The notes: generated by a model from the letters alone, not told the origin. Positions 26,631 to 51,405 are shown, numbered from the stretch's first letter. The stretch: DNA of 61,457 nt from Setaria digitata (GCA_003640385.1 RCAB01000391.1:1-61457); one strand, 5' to 3'. Translations and numbers: made by a program.

Positions 26631-27198
26631 AAGTAAATTGATTTAGAAATTGAACTAAATAATTTTTCATTTATTGCAAGTGCGATTATTACTGTGTCAC
26701 TAGTTTTTTATTGTTTCAACTAATTTGTTATTATTATTATTATTATTTCAACTGATTTATTATTATTATTATTGTTATTAATTATTAATTATTATCATTA
26801 TGTTATTCTAATAATTGTAGTGGTTTTTGTGGCTTTATTTTATTATCAATAATCTTTCTCATATGTTAAAAAATTCCTAAAAAGAAGTAATCGGATTAGT
26901 GTATTAGCATCANAAGTAAATTGATTTAGAAATTGAACTAAATAATTTTTCATTTATTGCAAGTGCGATTATTACTGTGTCACTAGTTTTTTATTGTTTC
27001 AACTAATTTGTTATTATTATTATTATTATTTCAACTGATTTATTATTATTATTATTACTGTTATTAATTATTAATTATTATCATTATGTTATTCTAATAA
27101 TTGTAGTGATTTTTGTGGCTTTATTTTATTATCAATAATCTTTCTCATATGTTAAAAAATTCCTAAAAAGAAGTAATCGGATTAGTGTATTAGCATCA
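26631..27198. repeat. Direct duplication around a single N (assembly join)
   Basis: The segments 26631-26912 and 26914-27198 are the same sequence of about 282-285 nt with small differences: a different number of ATT units plus a G/A and a T/C substitution. A lone N separates them. The differences suggest two haplotypes placed end to end, not a true tandem duplication. Confidence 0.8.
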
Positions 27199-30100
27199 TT
27201 TTGCTTATCAGTGAAAGCCATTTTCATCAGAGTTAATTATAATTAAACCCATACTGCATCCATCAAGAATTAATTCAGTAAATATCACGGTTAAACAAAT
27301 CAAGCGATAATAATGAAAGCTATTTTATATTCATAATCATTGTATCATTATTTTCACTGATTCTTTCAAAATAAAGAAAAAAGACATTGAGATAATCGTT
27401 TTTTGATCAATGACACTGAGCAATAAATAGATATTTAACATTTTTTTTTTTTTCACATTTATTTACTGAATTACCACACTGATATCTGATGTTAACACTG
27501 CTAACAGGCTGATGTCTAATTTTAACACTGTTAATAAGTGGATACTGATATTAGCATAACGGGATACTGGTACGGATAGCAATCGGAGATAGGTTTCTGT
27601 CACTTAATGTTAACGTTATCACTGATTACTGTTTTCGGTCATTATGTCTACCTAGTGTAGTTCTCATTTATGACTAGAGCAGTAATTTCTATTCCTTTTG
27701 ATTTTTTAACTCGAACAGGTATATGAGTAATTTGCCATTCGAAATATTGAATTTTCTAAAATGAACAGTTAAACTAAATTGAATTTTAGCGATAATATTG
27801 TTAAATGTTTTTTTTTTGTCTCTTTTTATTCGGGAATTCCATTATATATGTATTTGATTATTGATTAGTGGGAAATAAGAATGTTAGAAAGTGTTTCAAA
27901 TGAAGAGATAATGGTGGAAAATTAAATCCTTAAATAAATAGCAAAGTGATAAATTGAAAGTGGTTGAGGAATGGAAATGATTCTTATCCATTCAAATTAG
28001 CATAAAAAGTATCGCTTCAGAAATGTAGTACTTCTTTCAAATATTATACGAACAATACGAAGTTTGCTTCGGAATATTGCATGAACAATAATACTAAATT
28101 ATTTTATAATCGATAATCAAAATGGCTTTCCATAATCAAATAAATATAAAAGAAAAAAGAAAAGATTAGATAAAAGCAAACATTAAAAAAAAAAAGTTAT
28201 GAAAAGATAATTTTGACATATTTTAATTTTCTTTACATGACAAAAAAATAAATTTATTCCATTTTCCTTTATTATAAAAAAAAGAAAATGATACGAATAG
28301 CTTCAGGTCTAGGTAAAATACTATTCACATGATAAAAATTCTAAACTAATTTCCAATTATATAAGCTATATTCTCATATTTATCAAGTTAACAATGCTTA
28401 TCATTGTTGATCAGAATGCTATTATGAACGTCTAAAGCCTTTCGAGCAGTATTTATTTTATTTACAAATAAGACAGCCATTAGTAAAACTAAAAATTTTT
28501 TATGCTGCTCATTAAAATTTTATATCCTATTTAATAATTTTCTCTACAATCATTTCATTTTCAAATTGATGTGTGAAATTCTGTTAAGATATATTTATAT
28601 TTATTATATGTACATATATATTTATTTATTTATATTTATATTTAAATTTATAACTTTTCCTTCCTTCCTTCCTTTTTTTTTTTTCTTTTCGCCGCATGCA
28701 ATAATATCGTATTTTTGCGTTAGCAGTAATAACAGCGATAATTCTCTATGAATTTGTATGAAATTGCTTGAGGAATAAAAAATTAATTATTTTGAAGCAT
28801 GTCACCCACCCTCCCACCTTATATATATTTTCTTATAGTTGCTGTCGTCAGTCAGATCGGGAGGACATTATTATATTTAACGAAAAACCACACAACTCCC
28901 TCAATGGTACTTCTTCTGCTAGGGCCAACAATTCGATTTTTATGCTTCAGCAAACTTTAATAATAAATAAACAAATTTGTTAGATGCCACCAGTAGTAAT
29001 CAAATTTTTTTTCTTTTTCGTATCATATTATATCATACTTTTTTTTTTTTTTATTGCTAAAAAATTTTGATTGCATAATTAATGTAATTGCATTGATTAA
29101 TTAATTGAAACATTATTAAATTTGGAAAAAGGAAAAAGAAAGGAAAGTTCTATCTTTGTTTTGTTTTGTTTTTTTTTTTTTTTTTTTCTTCCACTTTTTT
29201 TTTTTTTAATAGTTATTATTATTATAATTCTTTTCTTCCTATTGCTATTTACAAAATAATAATAATAATAATTATTATTATTATTGTTGTTATTTATTAT
29301 CATTGCTATTATTATTTATCATTATTTTTATTATTATTATTGATCATTATTCATTATTATTTATTATTATTATTATTGTTATTATTAATTATTATTATTA
29401 TAATATTATTAATTATCCGAGCAATAATTCTCAATTTTTTTTTCTTTTCCCAATCAACAACGCTAATAAGTACATTTGACATGTTCGCGTGCTATTTGAT
29501 TGCGTGATATCACTTATGTTCCTTTCTTACGTATTGTGCTATTTAAGTCACGTGATGGGACGTCTTATTTGTACGTGTGATATCCATCTGACAGAGTATT
29601 ATAATGATCATTTTATTCTCAACCTGTTTGATTGCATGATATTATGACTTACGTTTTATTTTCACGTATACTGCTATCAGAAGGCATGCTCTCCGAACTT
29701 CATTTAACCATTATGATAATTTCATTATTATTCGATAAATTATTTTAGTGTGTTTATATCAGAACTGCTAAAACAAATTTAATATTTTTAAAATAATTTA
29801 AAAAAAAAAAGAGAAAAAAATCTACCACTTCAAAAATAACATTAGAGGAAAAGGAATGAGATAAAAACATATGGGATATAAAATTTTCTCTTTTCTATCA
29901 TTTCACCAATCACTGCTGACGACTTATTATCAAATCACATAGAACAGGAAATAATAACGATCGTTTTACTTCTTCACTAAACCATAAATTACAATGAATG
30001 CTCTAAACCTCTGATTATAACACTGAATATAAGCAGAGCTTGATCACTCACTATAGCTCTGTAATTTTTGAAAATGTAAATTTTGATATTTATCAAATAG

Positions 30101-30213
30101 ATATGAAAAATTATCAGAAACTAGAAGGGAAAGATTAGATTAATTATCATTCTCAATCAATGATAAAACATTTTTCTCTCGAAAAACATTTCTGTTACAT
30201 TTTATATCAGCAT

Positions 30214-30371
30214 TTACTTCAATCAGTGATTGTGAGAGGGGGAAGGGTGAGGAATTCCGAAGGATTAGTTTTCGATATCAGTTATCANATTACTTCAATC
30301 AGTGATTGCATAAATGAGAGAGGGGGAAGGGTGAGGAATTCCGAAGGATTAGTTTTCGATATCAGTTATCA
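30214..30371. repeat. Direct duplication around a single N (assembly join)
   Basis: TTACTTCAATCAGTGATTG through GATATCAGTTATCA is present before (30214-30287) and after (30290-30371) the N at 30288. The second copy carries a short insertion (about 8-11 nt). The open frame running through both copies and the N repeats the same peptide and is an artefact of the join. Confidence 0.8.
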
Positions 30372-31058
30372 TTGTTCAACTTACAGATAGCAATCACTGG
30401 TTTTGAATTTTAATCATTTGACTTTTGTTTGTGTAATATTTATCTTATACTTCATGCTTCATTCTTATCTGTTGCAGTTTTACCTTTCCATCATCCAAAT
30501 TTCCCTCTAATCACATTTACCTCTTCCTATCTCTTATCTCAACATTTTTTCCATATTATTATTTATGTAATTTTACATTAAAACTTGATTGGAATATTTA
30601 TTTACTGTTAACAACAAAAAACTTTTTTTTTTTTTGATATGATTAGTGATATGTGATATGCTCTAATGATTGGTGAAAAACATAAAACAAAAAGCAAAAA
30701 AAAAAAAATCTACTAATGCAATTATTAATTAATGAAATTTAGAGGGAGAGAGAGAGAGAGAGAGAGGAAAAAAGAGATAATGAAGTGATCCCAATTAGCA
30801 AAATTATATCAGCGGAATTTTGGACGAATGGATATTTACTACAAATGGCACTGATCTGACTTATCAGGAAGCAATATTTTGTTTCCAGCTACTGAATATA
30901 AAAAATAAAAAAACAAAAAAAAAAAAATTCATTACAACCACTACTGACTGGTCTGTACATATTACTGCTATAATTGTGAGGAATTCTAATGAACTCGAAT
31001 TCTACCGGACACGTCGAATATTGGCTTCAAACAACAATATTATTCTTATTAGAATTGA

Positions 31059-31160
31059 ATGAATTTACTACAACAACCAAAACTTTTTCTAACATCAGTA
31101 CCGGAAATCGATGCCGAAAACGAATCAGCTGCATCACTCGAAATAGCATCCTCATTTACG
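31059..31160 (+). CDS. Candidate alternative first exon (34 codons)
   Basis: ATG at 31059 opens 34 codons (MNLLQQPKLFLTSVPEIDAE..., ending ASLEIASSFT) and reaches ACG|GTTAAT at 31160 in phase 0. That again matches the frame of the common unc-103 exon at 36456. A splice-acceptor-like TTATTAG ends at 31052, only 6 nt before the ATG, which would suit a trans-spliced leader. The acidic, Ser/Ala-rich composition is unlike the surrounding A+T filler. The frame would continue only nine more codons past the donor. No homology is recognised and the donor is only moderate, so this stays tentative. Confidence 0.3.
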
Positions 31161-31995
31161 GTTAATTCAATTAATTAATTTAATATAATCTCTAGGTAAA
31201 AAGAGAAAAAAAAAAAGAATGAAAGATTGCATTTTATGATTATGATTTTTTATTTTTATTTGAATTTATATGAAATGAAAATTATTATTTAAAATAATTT
31301 TAGAAAGAATTGAATTTATAGTAATAATGCAGAAATAATTGTGTTATTTGTCTACTCACAGAAATAGCAGCAATTAGTGAAAATAAAATAGTCACGTAAT
31401 TAGAATTTTCCTATTTTTTTTTTTTTTTTTTTAATGAAAGATAATATTGACATGTTTTTGCTATATCAGTGCAGTGGTTATAGACATAAGGTTATAGTTT
31501 TGTCTAGCTAGATCGTAGAAAAAAGTTAATATTTTATCTACTTATATTTAGACAGCAAAATTTTGTCTCATTAGAACATAGACAAAATTAATTACGTCAT
31601 GTACACTAGTATGACAAAACTAGGTACTATGAAGTGAATAAGCGTGGAATGAAATTTCGTTAAAATTACTTATTAAACTTATACACTTTCTTCATTTCAT
31701 ACATTAATTAGTTTAATTTTCCAAAGCTGTTGCATTCTCAATTATCAATTAATCTGCTAGTGTAAAATTTATGTCAGATTTAAATTTGAATATTATTTTA
31801 CAATTTTGTTTTTTATTTTGTGCAAGAAATTAACTGTAAAATAAACAATAAGACCAGAATTAAGACCGGAATAGACGGTTCTTGTGATTTTCGGAGAGGT
31901 AGACTTTCATCTGGAATATTCTTCTATTCCGTCTAACTGAAATCCTCGGACTATGTGACGTCACTCTGAGAGGCTTATCGTTATCAGCCATCAGT

Positions 31996-32090
31996 AAAAC
32001 GTCATTTACTTCATCTATGGAATCAGAATCCTGCCCTCAAATTGCCTATCTGCTATCATTCTAACCACTAGGCTAACAATAGTTTGAAAA
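31996..32090 (-). ncRNA. tRNA-like fragment with Pol III A and B boxes
   Basis: On the minus strand, TAGCCTAGTGG (within 32061-32075) fits the tRNA A-box consensus TRGYNNARNGG. About 30 nt further on, GGATTCTGATTCC (32031-32019) fits the B-box GGTTCGANTCC with one substitution and one inserted base. A TTTT run (31999-31996) follows. The spacing suits a tRNA-type internal promoter. The acceptor and T stems do not pair properly, so it is not a working tRNA. It is best read as a tRNA pseudogene or the head of a tRNA-derived SINE; the less A+T-rich sequence continuing down to about 31850 could be the SINE body. Confidence 0.35.
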
Positions 32091-32372
32091 TTCTGGGACT
32101 ACAGCTCATTCCACTTCATTACTTTAACTAACTTCCTAATCACAGTAGGACACTAATTAGGGTGAGGTAATTCAATGAATAAATCAGAATTTATCGTTAT
32201 TTTTTGCTTTTTCACATATTTTTGAATATGAAAAGAAATGCAATGCAAAGAATGATATTCTTTGCAATCATAATCATAATCATAAACTTTGCAATGATTA
32301 AAAAAAATAATAGTAATATTTGATTAAATGATAACAGAATCACAATTTTAACCGATATCCTTTTTGGTTAAG

Positions 32373-32579
32373 CCATTATCATCGAATCCACGAGAAAATC
32401 ATTTGTTGCATCCATTGTCAAATTTGGAAAATTATGCGAGCCGAAAAATTGGCCGACAAGAGCAATTATCATTTCATTATCAGCAGCAACAATTACGAAC
32501 TGGTCATCGTCAAAGTTTTATGCGACGTCTTTCGGCAGCTCTACCATCTCTTTCAACAGATTCAATACCTTTTGCTGCC
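32373..32579 (+). CDS. unc-103: Candidate unc-103 5' exon (Gln/Ser-rich)
   Basis: After TTTTTGGTTAAG, an open segment of 69 codons runs PLSSNPRENHLLHPLSN... to ...LSTDSIPFAA and meets GCC|GTAAGT at 32579 in phase 0. Entry after the AAG is also in phase 0, so it can follow the 21253 exon and precede the 36456 exon without a shift. An internal ATG (MRRLSAALPSLS...) could start a shorter form. The basic, Ser-rich and QQQQ composition is typical of the poorly conserved cytoplasmic linker before S1 in ERG channels. Codons are diverse and the strong donor supports a real exon. The acceptor is weak and no homologue is recognised for the segment itself. Confidence 0.5.
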
Positions 32580-34200
32580 GTAAGTTCTTTGTTGCCGTAA
32601 AATTTTCCTACTGGTACTATTACTACTATTATTATTATTATTATTACTACTTCTTCTACTACTACTACCAGTACTACTACTGCTATTATTGTTATTATTG
32701 TTACAAATATTCGTTCTCGAATTATTCGAGAAAGAACTGAATTGGAATGCGTTCACTTTCATGATACATTTTTTATACTTTTATCCTTTAGGTATTGGAC
32801 TATTGAGAATTTTCTCTGCAAATTTCATATTTTTTTTATACATTTAAATATCAAAAATTAAGCATCAAAATGGAATAGATGACTGTATTAAACAATATTT
32901 GATTAAGCAATAATTTAAATTAAATTTTAATCCTATCTTTTTTGGTATATCATGTATAATTTTTAAGTACTGAGGTATAGAAAGGAGGAGAAATGTTCAT
33001 GCTAAAACTTATTACTAATTTCAAAAAATTGACCGGTTAATTTTTATTAATTAATAAAATCGTTTTTTTTTTTGACAAACAAACATACTGATCTCAATAA
33101 TTTCATTTCAAACAAAGTTTTTTTTTTACTACATAAGTTCAGTTTAGATGTGAATTTTTACGTCTTCGCATTGTATTCATTCATATTTGGAATGAACAGT
33201 TCGAAAAGTTCTTTTTTCATTCTTTGGAAATTGTGAAATTTCTTTGTGAAGCATGATATAGGCTTTGGTATATTACTGTTTTTTAGTCCAACATAACGAG
33301 CAACTAATAAACAATATCATGAAATTAGAAATTAGCAACCGTTTAAACGCAAATTTCTCCTTTATAATTAGTATCATCAATCAGATGTTTCATAAAATTA
33401 CTACTGTTTATTTTCATTTATCTGTTTGATCAAATGCATATCCTCCTAATAATATAAATAGATAGAAATACAACACTTATTCACTTTTAGAAAAAATACT
33501 CTGGCCATTTTGGTTGTGTTTGTGTGTGTGTTTTTGCTTAAAATTGTCTTTTATTAACTTACAGCGTGCTACTGTAGCGTACAGTATCGTCATTCATACC
33601 GTACCTGACATGCAATATAAATATGTTCACTTAAAGACGTTTAGTATTGGTGTAAATTTCAGTTATCATAAATTGACATTTGTAATAAAATGACTAATAA
33701 ATAAGGATGAAATGATAATGATGATCTTTAGAAAAAAAAAAAAATGACATCATTTTAGTGTGTGATGCATAGACCAAAAAAAAAACTAAAACTAGCGCTT
33801 AAAGAGTTTTTTCCACCAAGTCAGTTTTCATTTTCATCATTTCCATTTTTGAGTTAAAACATTGATTTGTGGCGAGCCATATATTTATCCTTTATAGAAA
33901 AAAAAAAAAAAAAAAAAAAAATTGCTGTCACTCTTTTCTCTACATAGAATAGAAGATTTAGTCAATTTTTCACTCTCATTCCTCATTATTTCTTGTGAAA
34001 TATTCCATCCTTTAAGCTTCACTTTTCTCGCCAAATTCTAATGTTTTTTTTTTTTTTTTTGGAATATTTTTCCTTTCTTCTTTCTTTTTTTTTTTTTTTT
34101 TTTCACTTTTTATTTTTTGTTGTTCATATTTTTGAAATGTATGAAAGTCATAAAAGTCTTTACGACTTTAATACACTTCAAAAATAAAAAAAAAAAAAGA

Positions 34201-34236
<36 letters not shown>

Positions 34237-35279
34237 GATAAACAATCGAAATATGACGAATGAAGAAGGATCAAAAAGATTTAAGGTGTCATAGGGAATT
34301 TTTTTTAATTCATATTTTAAATAACTTCATTTTAACCGTTTAATGCTATTTTTTGACGTTCCCATGCAATTACTTTAAAATAATCGTTAAAAACTTAATG
34401 ATTTTTAAGTTTTTTTTCCTACTTTTTTTCTTTAGCTATTTATTTAATGTGAAAGAAATGAAGCTTATGAGTTGGAATTTCATGAAAACTTCTCTAGAAG
34501 ATACTGTACATCCTAATCACTAAAAAGATACTGTACATTCTAATCAAATATAATTCATTTCAAAAATAAACTTACATCAAAAAGATGAATTATTCGCAAT
34601 TCAAGTCAAAAAGAAAGATGAAAAGTTGGATTAAAAATGCTAAAACTTTGTATAAATACGCATCTATTGTTTTAACCTCTGTACTTTTAAAACATTCAGG
34701 AATAAAACCATAAATTAGAATATGGAGATTTTAGATAATATAAAATTAATTAGCTTTCAAACGTATTTAATTATCACTTCGAAATATAACTAAATTATTT
34801 TCTACTGTTATTGCATTTAATATTACTGTTGCTGCTTATATTTTCGTTTTTTTTTTTTTTTTTTTTTTTTTAATCTAAAATCACAGAAGATTTGTCAGAA
34901 ATTATCTATTCATTCCTTACAAGCGATATCGTAAATTACTTCGGACTACTACCATATAATCAATTGCTTTTGATTTTGAGATATTAAAATATATTTACTG
35001 TTGTGTAAAATTGAAAAGCAAACAAAAAAAAAAAAGAAAAAAAGGAATTAAATTAAATAACTGGTCCTCATTTGGACGTTTTGTGTGCTGTTTAATTTTT
35101 TGAAATTTAAGAAAAATCTCAGGCCTGTTCCATTCTGCATTTTCTGGTAACATTGAAAAGGATTGCTGTAGGAGTACTGTACCGCTACAGAAAGAACTAT
35201 TCCTTTTGAAATTACTAGAATTATAGTAAAATCAGATGTTAACATTGAGAGATAAATTTCTACAATAACATTTGTCAAG

Positions 35280-35326
<47 letters not shown>

Positions 35327-35858
35327 NTGGACTCTCAGAGCAATGTGATGAAAAGAGTTGTACCAAATGTTGCTAACGAATTTTCGAGGTGATTTTTTTT
35401 TTTTTTTTTGCATGTGATCAACTTAATTAGATTTACCTTTTTTTTTCATTTAATTAAAATTCACAACAACGATACCATTTAAATTTCAGTACCAGATAGA
35501 CTAAAAAAAATTGACGCGACGTGAAAGATTTCATTTAACATTCACATATTTGTAAAATAATTAGTTTTAAAAATTGATTAATAGAGCAAAATAATTAACT
35601 AAGCAGTAGCCCAGAATTATTGGAAAAAAAGAAAGAAAGTTACTCATTTTGATATAATATTAAGGTTTTAAAATTTGATTTTGTTTCCAGAGTTGGGCTT
35701 TGTGCATTTGCTGCAGTAATTGTTTGAATTATTTGATTACTGTATGAAACTTTTGAATTGCAATAAGTGAAGATTAATTTAATTAAACTTCAAAACAAAA
35801 AACAAAAACAAAAACAAAATGCATTACTCTTAGATATCCTCTGTTCAGATGTATTGCA

Positions 35859-35885
35859 ATGACCTTACCCGGCAATGTGATCAAG
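35859..35885 (+). CDS. unc-103: Candidate very short first exon (MTLPGNVIK)
   Basis: A TTCAG acceptor ends at 35848. Eleven bases later an ATG opens nine codons, MTLPGNVIK, ending at AAG|GTAAGT in phase 0, less than 600 nt before the common exon. This would give a short-N-terminus channel in which the body starts almost at VLSLGADVLPEYK. Alternative promoters and short N-terminal isoforms are known in the ERG family. The ATG at 35849 is out of frame with the common exon. Evidence is limited to the splice-site match and phase. Confidence 0.35.
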
Positions 35886-36455
35886 GTAAGTTACTCAGTA
35901 TTGCAAGGATAAATTGATCAGTTGATTGATTGATTGATTAATTCTTGCAATGCTGATTTACACTTTTGGTGCGTTTTTTTTTTCATTTTTTTTTTTTTTT
36001 GCCCAAATTTTTTACCAATTATGATGTATCATTTATAATTTTTACATCAATCACAAAAATAGTGTGGGATAATTCGAAACAAAAAATTTGGGTATTCTGG
36101 TAAGTTGATTTGGAGAGATGAATTTAATTAAATAAATTCTGAATTTCTTTTTCCTTACGTTTACGTTTACGTGATGTTATTGAGAGAAGTGAAAAATATC
36201 CCATTTATGAAATTATTTTTTAATCAAAACATTACCTAAAATATTCTGATCAATTTGTTGCAATTTTTCCGAGCATTTCGATGTGCCCATTTCCGGTTAT
36301 TATATTCATTTTTAATAAATTCAGACTTTTGCACGTTTTAACCTTTTTTTTCTTTTTTTTTTTTTTTTATTTAAAACTACCTCTTGTTTCTCCCCTCCTC
36401 CCCGGAATTTACGAAATTACTCTTAATTACTAATTAAAATTGAATCAAATTTCAG

Positions 36456-47666
<11,211 letters not shown>

Positions 47667-48702
47667 CATTAATTTAATTATATCGCTTTTCATTCCTCTT
47701 CCTCTGCATATTTCAAGTACTAATGTTTCAATATCAGTTTTATTTATTTTTATTTTTTTTCCCCTCCCTCTCTTCTCTCCTTCTCTTTCTCTGAAACTAA
47801 CTTATATTTTTGTTCTCATTTGTCACTTTTTTTTTTTTTTTTTTTTAAATTTATTTCCTTCACGTAGCATCGAGTTTTATGCTCAATTAGCATATCATAA
47901 CACAAATATTTTCGATCATTATTATTTTATGCAACATTTGAACCTTTCAGGTCTTCTCTTCCCCGTTTACCCTTTTCTCTTTCCTTCCCATACCGTTTCA
48001 TCTTTTCCTCTCCCTTTTTCTCGATTAAAAATTTTTTAATTGATCTGATTAATTTTATTTAATCAACAATCAATATTTTTAATTTAAAATTCCAATTATG
48101 GCTATGGAAACTTCTTTTTTGTTTTTTTGTACGTGTAATAATTAGGTGGAAAAAAAGCAAGAAACAAAAAGATATTGCTAATTTTTTAATTATGTTAATC
48201 ATTTTGATAACAGAAATGATTAGATGATAAAAGTATTTGTGTTGTGATACACACAGTAACAATTCTCTTTTCTCAGGGGGATCTATATCGTCGCTCTTTA
48301 CAATGTTTTTCTTTCTTTTTGATTTTGCGAGATTTAAAATTTGAATTTTTCTTTTTCTTCGAATTTATTTTATTGATTGATCTTGATTATGAATGCATAT
48401 GATAGTACTATATGATGATAGATCGCTTCACTCCGGTGCCGTTTTGTTTTGTCTTTTTTTTTTCCTTAATTCAAAAATTTAATTTGAATTATTGCTAAAT
48501 TACTACTGTACAGAAGCTGTTTATTTGTTTGTTGTTGGTAGTACTTCTGCACTAAAAAAAAGGGAAGAAAGAAAAGTAAAAAAAAAAATGAGAAGTTACA
48601 TATTTATAAGGAAAGTTTCTTCTTTTTTTTTTCACATAAAGTTGTTTATTTTTAAGCAAGAAACAATTTCAGTGCACTTAAATTTTAAAATTGAATTCGG
48701 AA

Positions 48703-48708
48703 AATAAA
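48703..48708 (+). terminator. unc-103: Possible poly(A) signal of unc-103
   Basis: AATAAA about 1.04 kb after the TAG stop, followed by a long T-run. In such A+T-rich DNA the hexamer is common by chance, so the true 3' end may lie elsewhere between 47.7 and 49.1 kb. Confidence 0.25.
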
Positions 48709-48907
48709 CATTTTTTTTTTTTTTGCTGTTAAGTTGGAAAAAAAATTTATAAATTTAATGTGATTTTTTTTTAAATGAACTGGAAGAAGTTAGCACAAAA
48801 CAAATTACGGTAGTTGTTTTTTTTTTTTTTTAGCATTTTTAAATTTAAACTGATCTCGTTCACTCACTCTTCTTTTCCTTCTTCTTCTATCTCTCTTTTC
48901 TTCTTCT

Positions 48908-48941
<34 letters not shown>

Positions 48942-49071
48942 ATCTTTTTTCTTTTTTTGTGCTTATATGTTAGTATACCAACCAAACAGATACAGTTTCC
49001 ATTTTAATAAATTTTAAGATTTAAAAAAAAAAAAAAAAAAAAAAAAACAAAGTATACAAATCAATTATACA

Positions 49072-49287
49072 AAATGAATTTTCATTACCAATAAAACGTG
49101 TTACGTGCATTCTGTAATCATATCCTCAGTAAGGATGAAATGAAAAGACGTAAGCGTAAATATGTTGTGATTACTTCAAAATGAATTATCATTACCAATA
49201 AAACGTGTTACGTGCATTCTGTAATCATATCCTCAGTAAGGATGAAATGAAAAGACGTAATAAGCCTAAATATATTGTGATTACTTT
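49072..49287. repeat. 107-bp tandem duplication with ACGT words
   Basis: Two adjacent copies (49072-49178 and 49179-49287) share CATTACCAATAAAACGTGTT, ACGTGCATTCTGTAATC and GATGAAATGAAAAGACGTAA. They differ by small changes: TTT/TAT, CGTAAATATG/CCTAAATATA and a few inserted bases. No N separates them, so unlike the joins elsewhere this looks like a genuine duplication. Confidence 0.8.
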
Positions 49288-51405
49288 CAGTATTAGTCGA
49301 AATTTAATAATTTGTCTGTTTTAAAATTTCACATGCGGCATATTGCTCTTCTAAGGCTTATTGATAAGAGTGAGAATCAATTAATTAATTAATTAATTAA
49401 TGTGCAACTGCTATTTAGAGTAGAATGCGCATTATTTCTTCCTTATTCTTCATTCAACTTCTTGTCATATTTCGTATGAGCTATATGATAATTTCAAAAA
49501 TTCATTACAGCTATTTTGATTAGCATCAAAAAAAGCAGCATTAAAAATGAATAAACATTGAGAGTTTTTATCATATCACCAATACATATTCTAAAAATTG
49601 TATAATTATTATCATATCACTAACATATAGTCAAATGAATATGTAGATGAACATTCTCTGTCTTCTTAGAAAGATGCAATTGCCATCAAAGGATTGAAAT
49701 GGAACATCAAATGCTGATAATTTTGGAACATGAATTGAAATAAATTTTATTATTTGCAGTAAGCTTTATTTATTGTCTTTCTAACTTGGATAGCATTCAG
49801 CTTATGCACAAATTGAGTTATTTAGAGAAAGAGAATCTGGATTCAGATTCAAATTTTGATCGGGGTTTTTTTTTTTTTCGAAACGATTTGAAAATAAAAA
49901 TTTGCAAATTGCTCTAAATTGATTTTCTGATCCTTTAACACGTGCAGCATCTTATCATCATCATCATCATAAGCAACAATTTTGGTATTTTACAAAAAAA
50001 AAAGCATTGACATTTCAAATTAGCTAACATCTTAGATGAGAATTTTGAACCTTTTTCACACTTACCGCCATAACTATTATTTAAAGGAATTTCCAAACAT
50101 GATAAATTTATTTGGATTTTAAATAAACAAAAACAATAATGAGCTAAAAGCTCATTCCAACTTTCTTTTTTCCACTTACCAATAATATACTTCCACACTG
50201 ATTTTGTTTGCTGGCTAGCTTGTTCCTATCTTTAACAAAACTGAAAAAAATAAATTCCAGAAAGTAAAGTAATGAAAGAACATCAGAGAACTAATTTAAT
50301 TTGTATAATGCTACTAAAATCATCATGTATCCACGGTACAACCATCTAAAAACGAACAATTTCACTAAATTCAAAAGATTTGAACATCATTGCACTTACA
50401 GAAAGCCAGTTGTCACATGCAGGAAGCTGTTTACAAGCAAAATTGTCCAATCGTTCGTTCAATTATTCACTTTTCTATGTCAGCAAATGATGTGCTACTG
50501 CGAGTTAATTACAGTCATCTGGGAAAATTTTAGCGGAGCTAATCTGGGCTGTTTTTGTTAGTTCATGTGCATAGTTGTCACTGTATTTAAAGCTTGATCA
50601 TTTTTGTATTTCGTTGAATGATAAAACTAATGTAATGATAAAACAAAAAACAAAACAAGGATGTATAAGACAAACAGAAACATGAACACTCTAATAAGAC
50701 TTTTATACAATTTTATTGTTAAACGCGAAAATTTCAACAATATTTAAATATACTGATAATAACTGAACAATCGATGTTTGGTTTCCTTTTTTTTTTTTTT
50801 TTTTTCAATATATTTTAAAAAAGCTATTCTCACGATCAGTATAAGAGAGTTCGATGTGATCTTTTTAAGAATACATGCCTGGTTATTTTAACCGCATATA
50901 TTCAACTCAACCACTATAGATTCATTAAACTGACAATAATGGTGAGCAGTAATGTTCAAAACGAGGTAACTGTAACAGTGCAAAAAGCAGTAGTGACAAG
51001 AATGGGCTGAATGAAGCTGAAGAAAATAATCGTTCACCACTGCAGCTCTGCACATAACACTGGTTCATCAGTAATTTATGAAATTCCTGGAAGGTATGAA
51101 AGATGAAGACTTTACAGGACCAAAAATAAGAATGGAGATAACAAAAATTCACGAGAGACAACCACAATAATAATTTTAAATGAGTAAATGAAAAAAGGAC
51201 AGTGAGGAATATATTGATCATAAAAAGCGCCTAAAGCGATAAGAATACTCAACAAAAAGTGATCGCGTAAAAGTAATTACTGATTCGCTTCAATACCTGG
51301 ACAACATTTACCGGAATATAAGAGTCAAAAACAAATAGATGAATCTTTAAAAAGTGGACCATTTTTACTGTCTTTGGAAAGCGAAATTTTTAAGTTACAA
51401 GCATT

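Larger units (their letters stand above)
21463..32372. other. Long intron or intergenic DNA
   Basis: Mostly A+T-rich filler with T-runs, trinucleotide (TTA)n/(TAT)n tracts (23860-23920, 26725-26800, 29215-29420), two assembly joins (26913, 30288), ACGT-rich blocks near 29.5 kb and a tRNA-like fragment near 32.0 kb. If the 21253 exon belongs to unc-103, this is a large 5' intron carrying further alternative starts. A short, less A+T-rich open segment at 28840-28980, after TTCTTATAG, has no usable donor and was not called. Confidence 0.4.
47667..51405. other. Intergenic region between convergent genes
   Basis: This probably holds the 3' untranslated regions of unc-103 (left) and of the minus-strand SWIB gene (right, about 50.8-51.4 kb). 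It also contains an A-run at 49022-49047 and a 107-bp tandem duplication. Open frames at 50301-50561 (+) and 50925-51221 (-) have no recognisable motif. The right part is less A+T-rich, as expected for a transcribed untranslated region. Confidence 0.5.

Noticed and set aside
30160..30390. Frame with an internal repeated peptide (GGRVRNSEGLVFDISY twice)
   Set aside because: The repetition comes from the assembly join at the N (30288) and is not a protein repeat.
35048..35413. Minus-strand frame across an N with a poly-Phe stretch
   Set aside because: The A-run and N at 35281-35327 generate it; the outer parts lack any motif.
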